DNA from: Bacteroidia bacterium | GTDB taxonomy: Bacteria; Bacteroidota; Bacteroidia; B-17B0; Aurantibacillaceae | Direction: 5' to 3' | Length of the DNA: 64,000 nucleotides | NCBI GenBank assembly: GCA_016787705.1 | Contig: JAEUTP010000008.1 | Location: forward strand, 248,001 to 312,000 | In this document: positions 63,878 through 64,000 of the stretch, in pieces | How the letters are laid out: each line of letters starts with the position of its first letter | Position numbering within the stretch: position 1 is the first letter of the stretch | The notes under the pieces: model-generated | Databases searched by the model: none | Told to the model about the DNA's origin: nothing | What the model saw: the letters and a program-made list of their open reading frames with translations, nothing else | Made by a program: the position numbers and the translations under genes

Positions 63878-64000
63878 ATGAAATCAATTTTAAAAACTAC
63901 TGCACTTATTATTCTGTTTTTTTCTTGTATTAATTTAAAATCGCAAACAGCGGTTCAATATATGGAAAAAATAAGTAAAGAATTCTCAAAGATCTCGGAA
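63878..64000 (+). CDS. Secreted hypothetical protein (partial, 3' end off the window)
   Basis: Forty-one codons start at the ATG 63878, 15 nt after the S41 protease gene's stop. They encode a signal peptide (MKSILKTTALIILFFSCINLKSQ) followed by TAVQYMEKISKEFSKISE. The frame stays open to the right edge. The family is not recognised; it may be co-transcribed with the protease. Confidence 0.7.
   Translation, partial: MKSILKTTALIILFFSCINLKSQTAVQYMEKISKEFSKISE

Noticed and set aside
1-64000. tRNA or rRNA genes, prophage, restriction or defence islands
   Set aside because: No cloverleaf, rRNA stretch or signature genes were seen on either strand.

Overview
The window is AT-rich DNA from a member of the Bacteroidota, probably an aerobic, surface-motile or surface-adhering lineage. 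The evidence is a set of type IX secretion (T9SS) cargo proteins with type A and type B C-terminal sorting domains, a SprB-like giant adhesin translationally coupled to a PorP/SprF-family protein, a complete alternative complex III (ActABCDEF) operon running into cytochrome c oxidase genes, genes without Shine-Dalgarno sequences, and the kinds of intergenic inverted repeat common in this phylum. The order or genus cannot be fixed from the sequence. No rRNA, tRNA, CRISPR array or prophage was seen.

Layout. 1-4470 (minus): a partial secreted YD-repeat-like protein, a DUF255 thioredoxin-fold protein and a T9SS cargo protein. 4685-6715 (plus): a membrane-fusion (HlyD/MacA-like) protein abutting tsaB. 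6789-8382 (minus): an ECF sigma factor overlapping a membrane-anchored TPR protein, divergent from a plug-only TonB-receptor-like protein at 8518-9366. 9417-18982 (minus): a long, tightly packed run of purD, ccmB, ccmC, ccmD, ccmE, ccmF, a DUF2520 Rossmann protein, a KdsC-type phosphatase, a UbiA prenyltransferase and maf. It is interrupted between the phosphatase and the prenyltransferase by a RAYT transposase bracketed by REP-like palindromes. 19029-24868: a very basic secreted protein, a type B T9SS cargo protein, an arrestin/Spo0M-like protein, a VWA protein and an LpxR-like lipid A deacylase. 24956-36492 (minus): actABCDEF-coxB-coxA, ending in a strong terminator. 36755-42233: a BNR-repeat T9SS cargo protein, an uncharacterised 554-residue protein with a GNAT-like half, and PorP/SprF. 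42230-50857 (minus): the 2875-residue SprB-repeat protein. 50977-53287 (plus): NUDIX hydrolase, PGI/PMI sugar isomerase and lipB. 53371-55923 (minus): GT2, GT9 and SDR genes. 56080-64000 (plus): a Gly-rich/Ig-like type B cargo adhesin, a TMTC-like membrane glycosyltransferase with TPRs, an S41 tail-specific protease and the start of another secreted protein.

How the genes work together. The ccm genes supply covalent heme attachment for the c-type cytochromes of the ActA/ActE/CoxB respiratory branch a few kilobases away; quinol electrons would pass through ACIII to the aa3-type oxidase. The CcmE here carries Cys instead of His at the heme-binding position. Together with the absence of ccmA, ccmG and ccmH nearby, this points to a variant (System I*-like) maturation pathway. 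The T9SS cargo proteins and SprF-like protein form the outer-surface/adhesion theme, and the glycosyltransferases and LpxR the envelope-modification theme.

Start codons matter here. Many genes start with TTG or GTG. Two (the S41 protease and the GT9 transferase) appear to need ATA/ATT/CTG-type starts, because clearly conserved N-terminal sequence lies upstream of the first NTG codon other than CTG. The most interesting points are the REP-bracketed transposase, the Cys-type CcmE, these non-canonical starts, the plug-only protein beside the ECF sigma module with a 12-bp palindrome between them, and a family of long inverted repeats between convergent genes.
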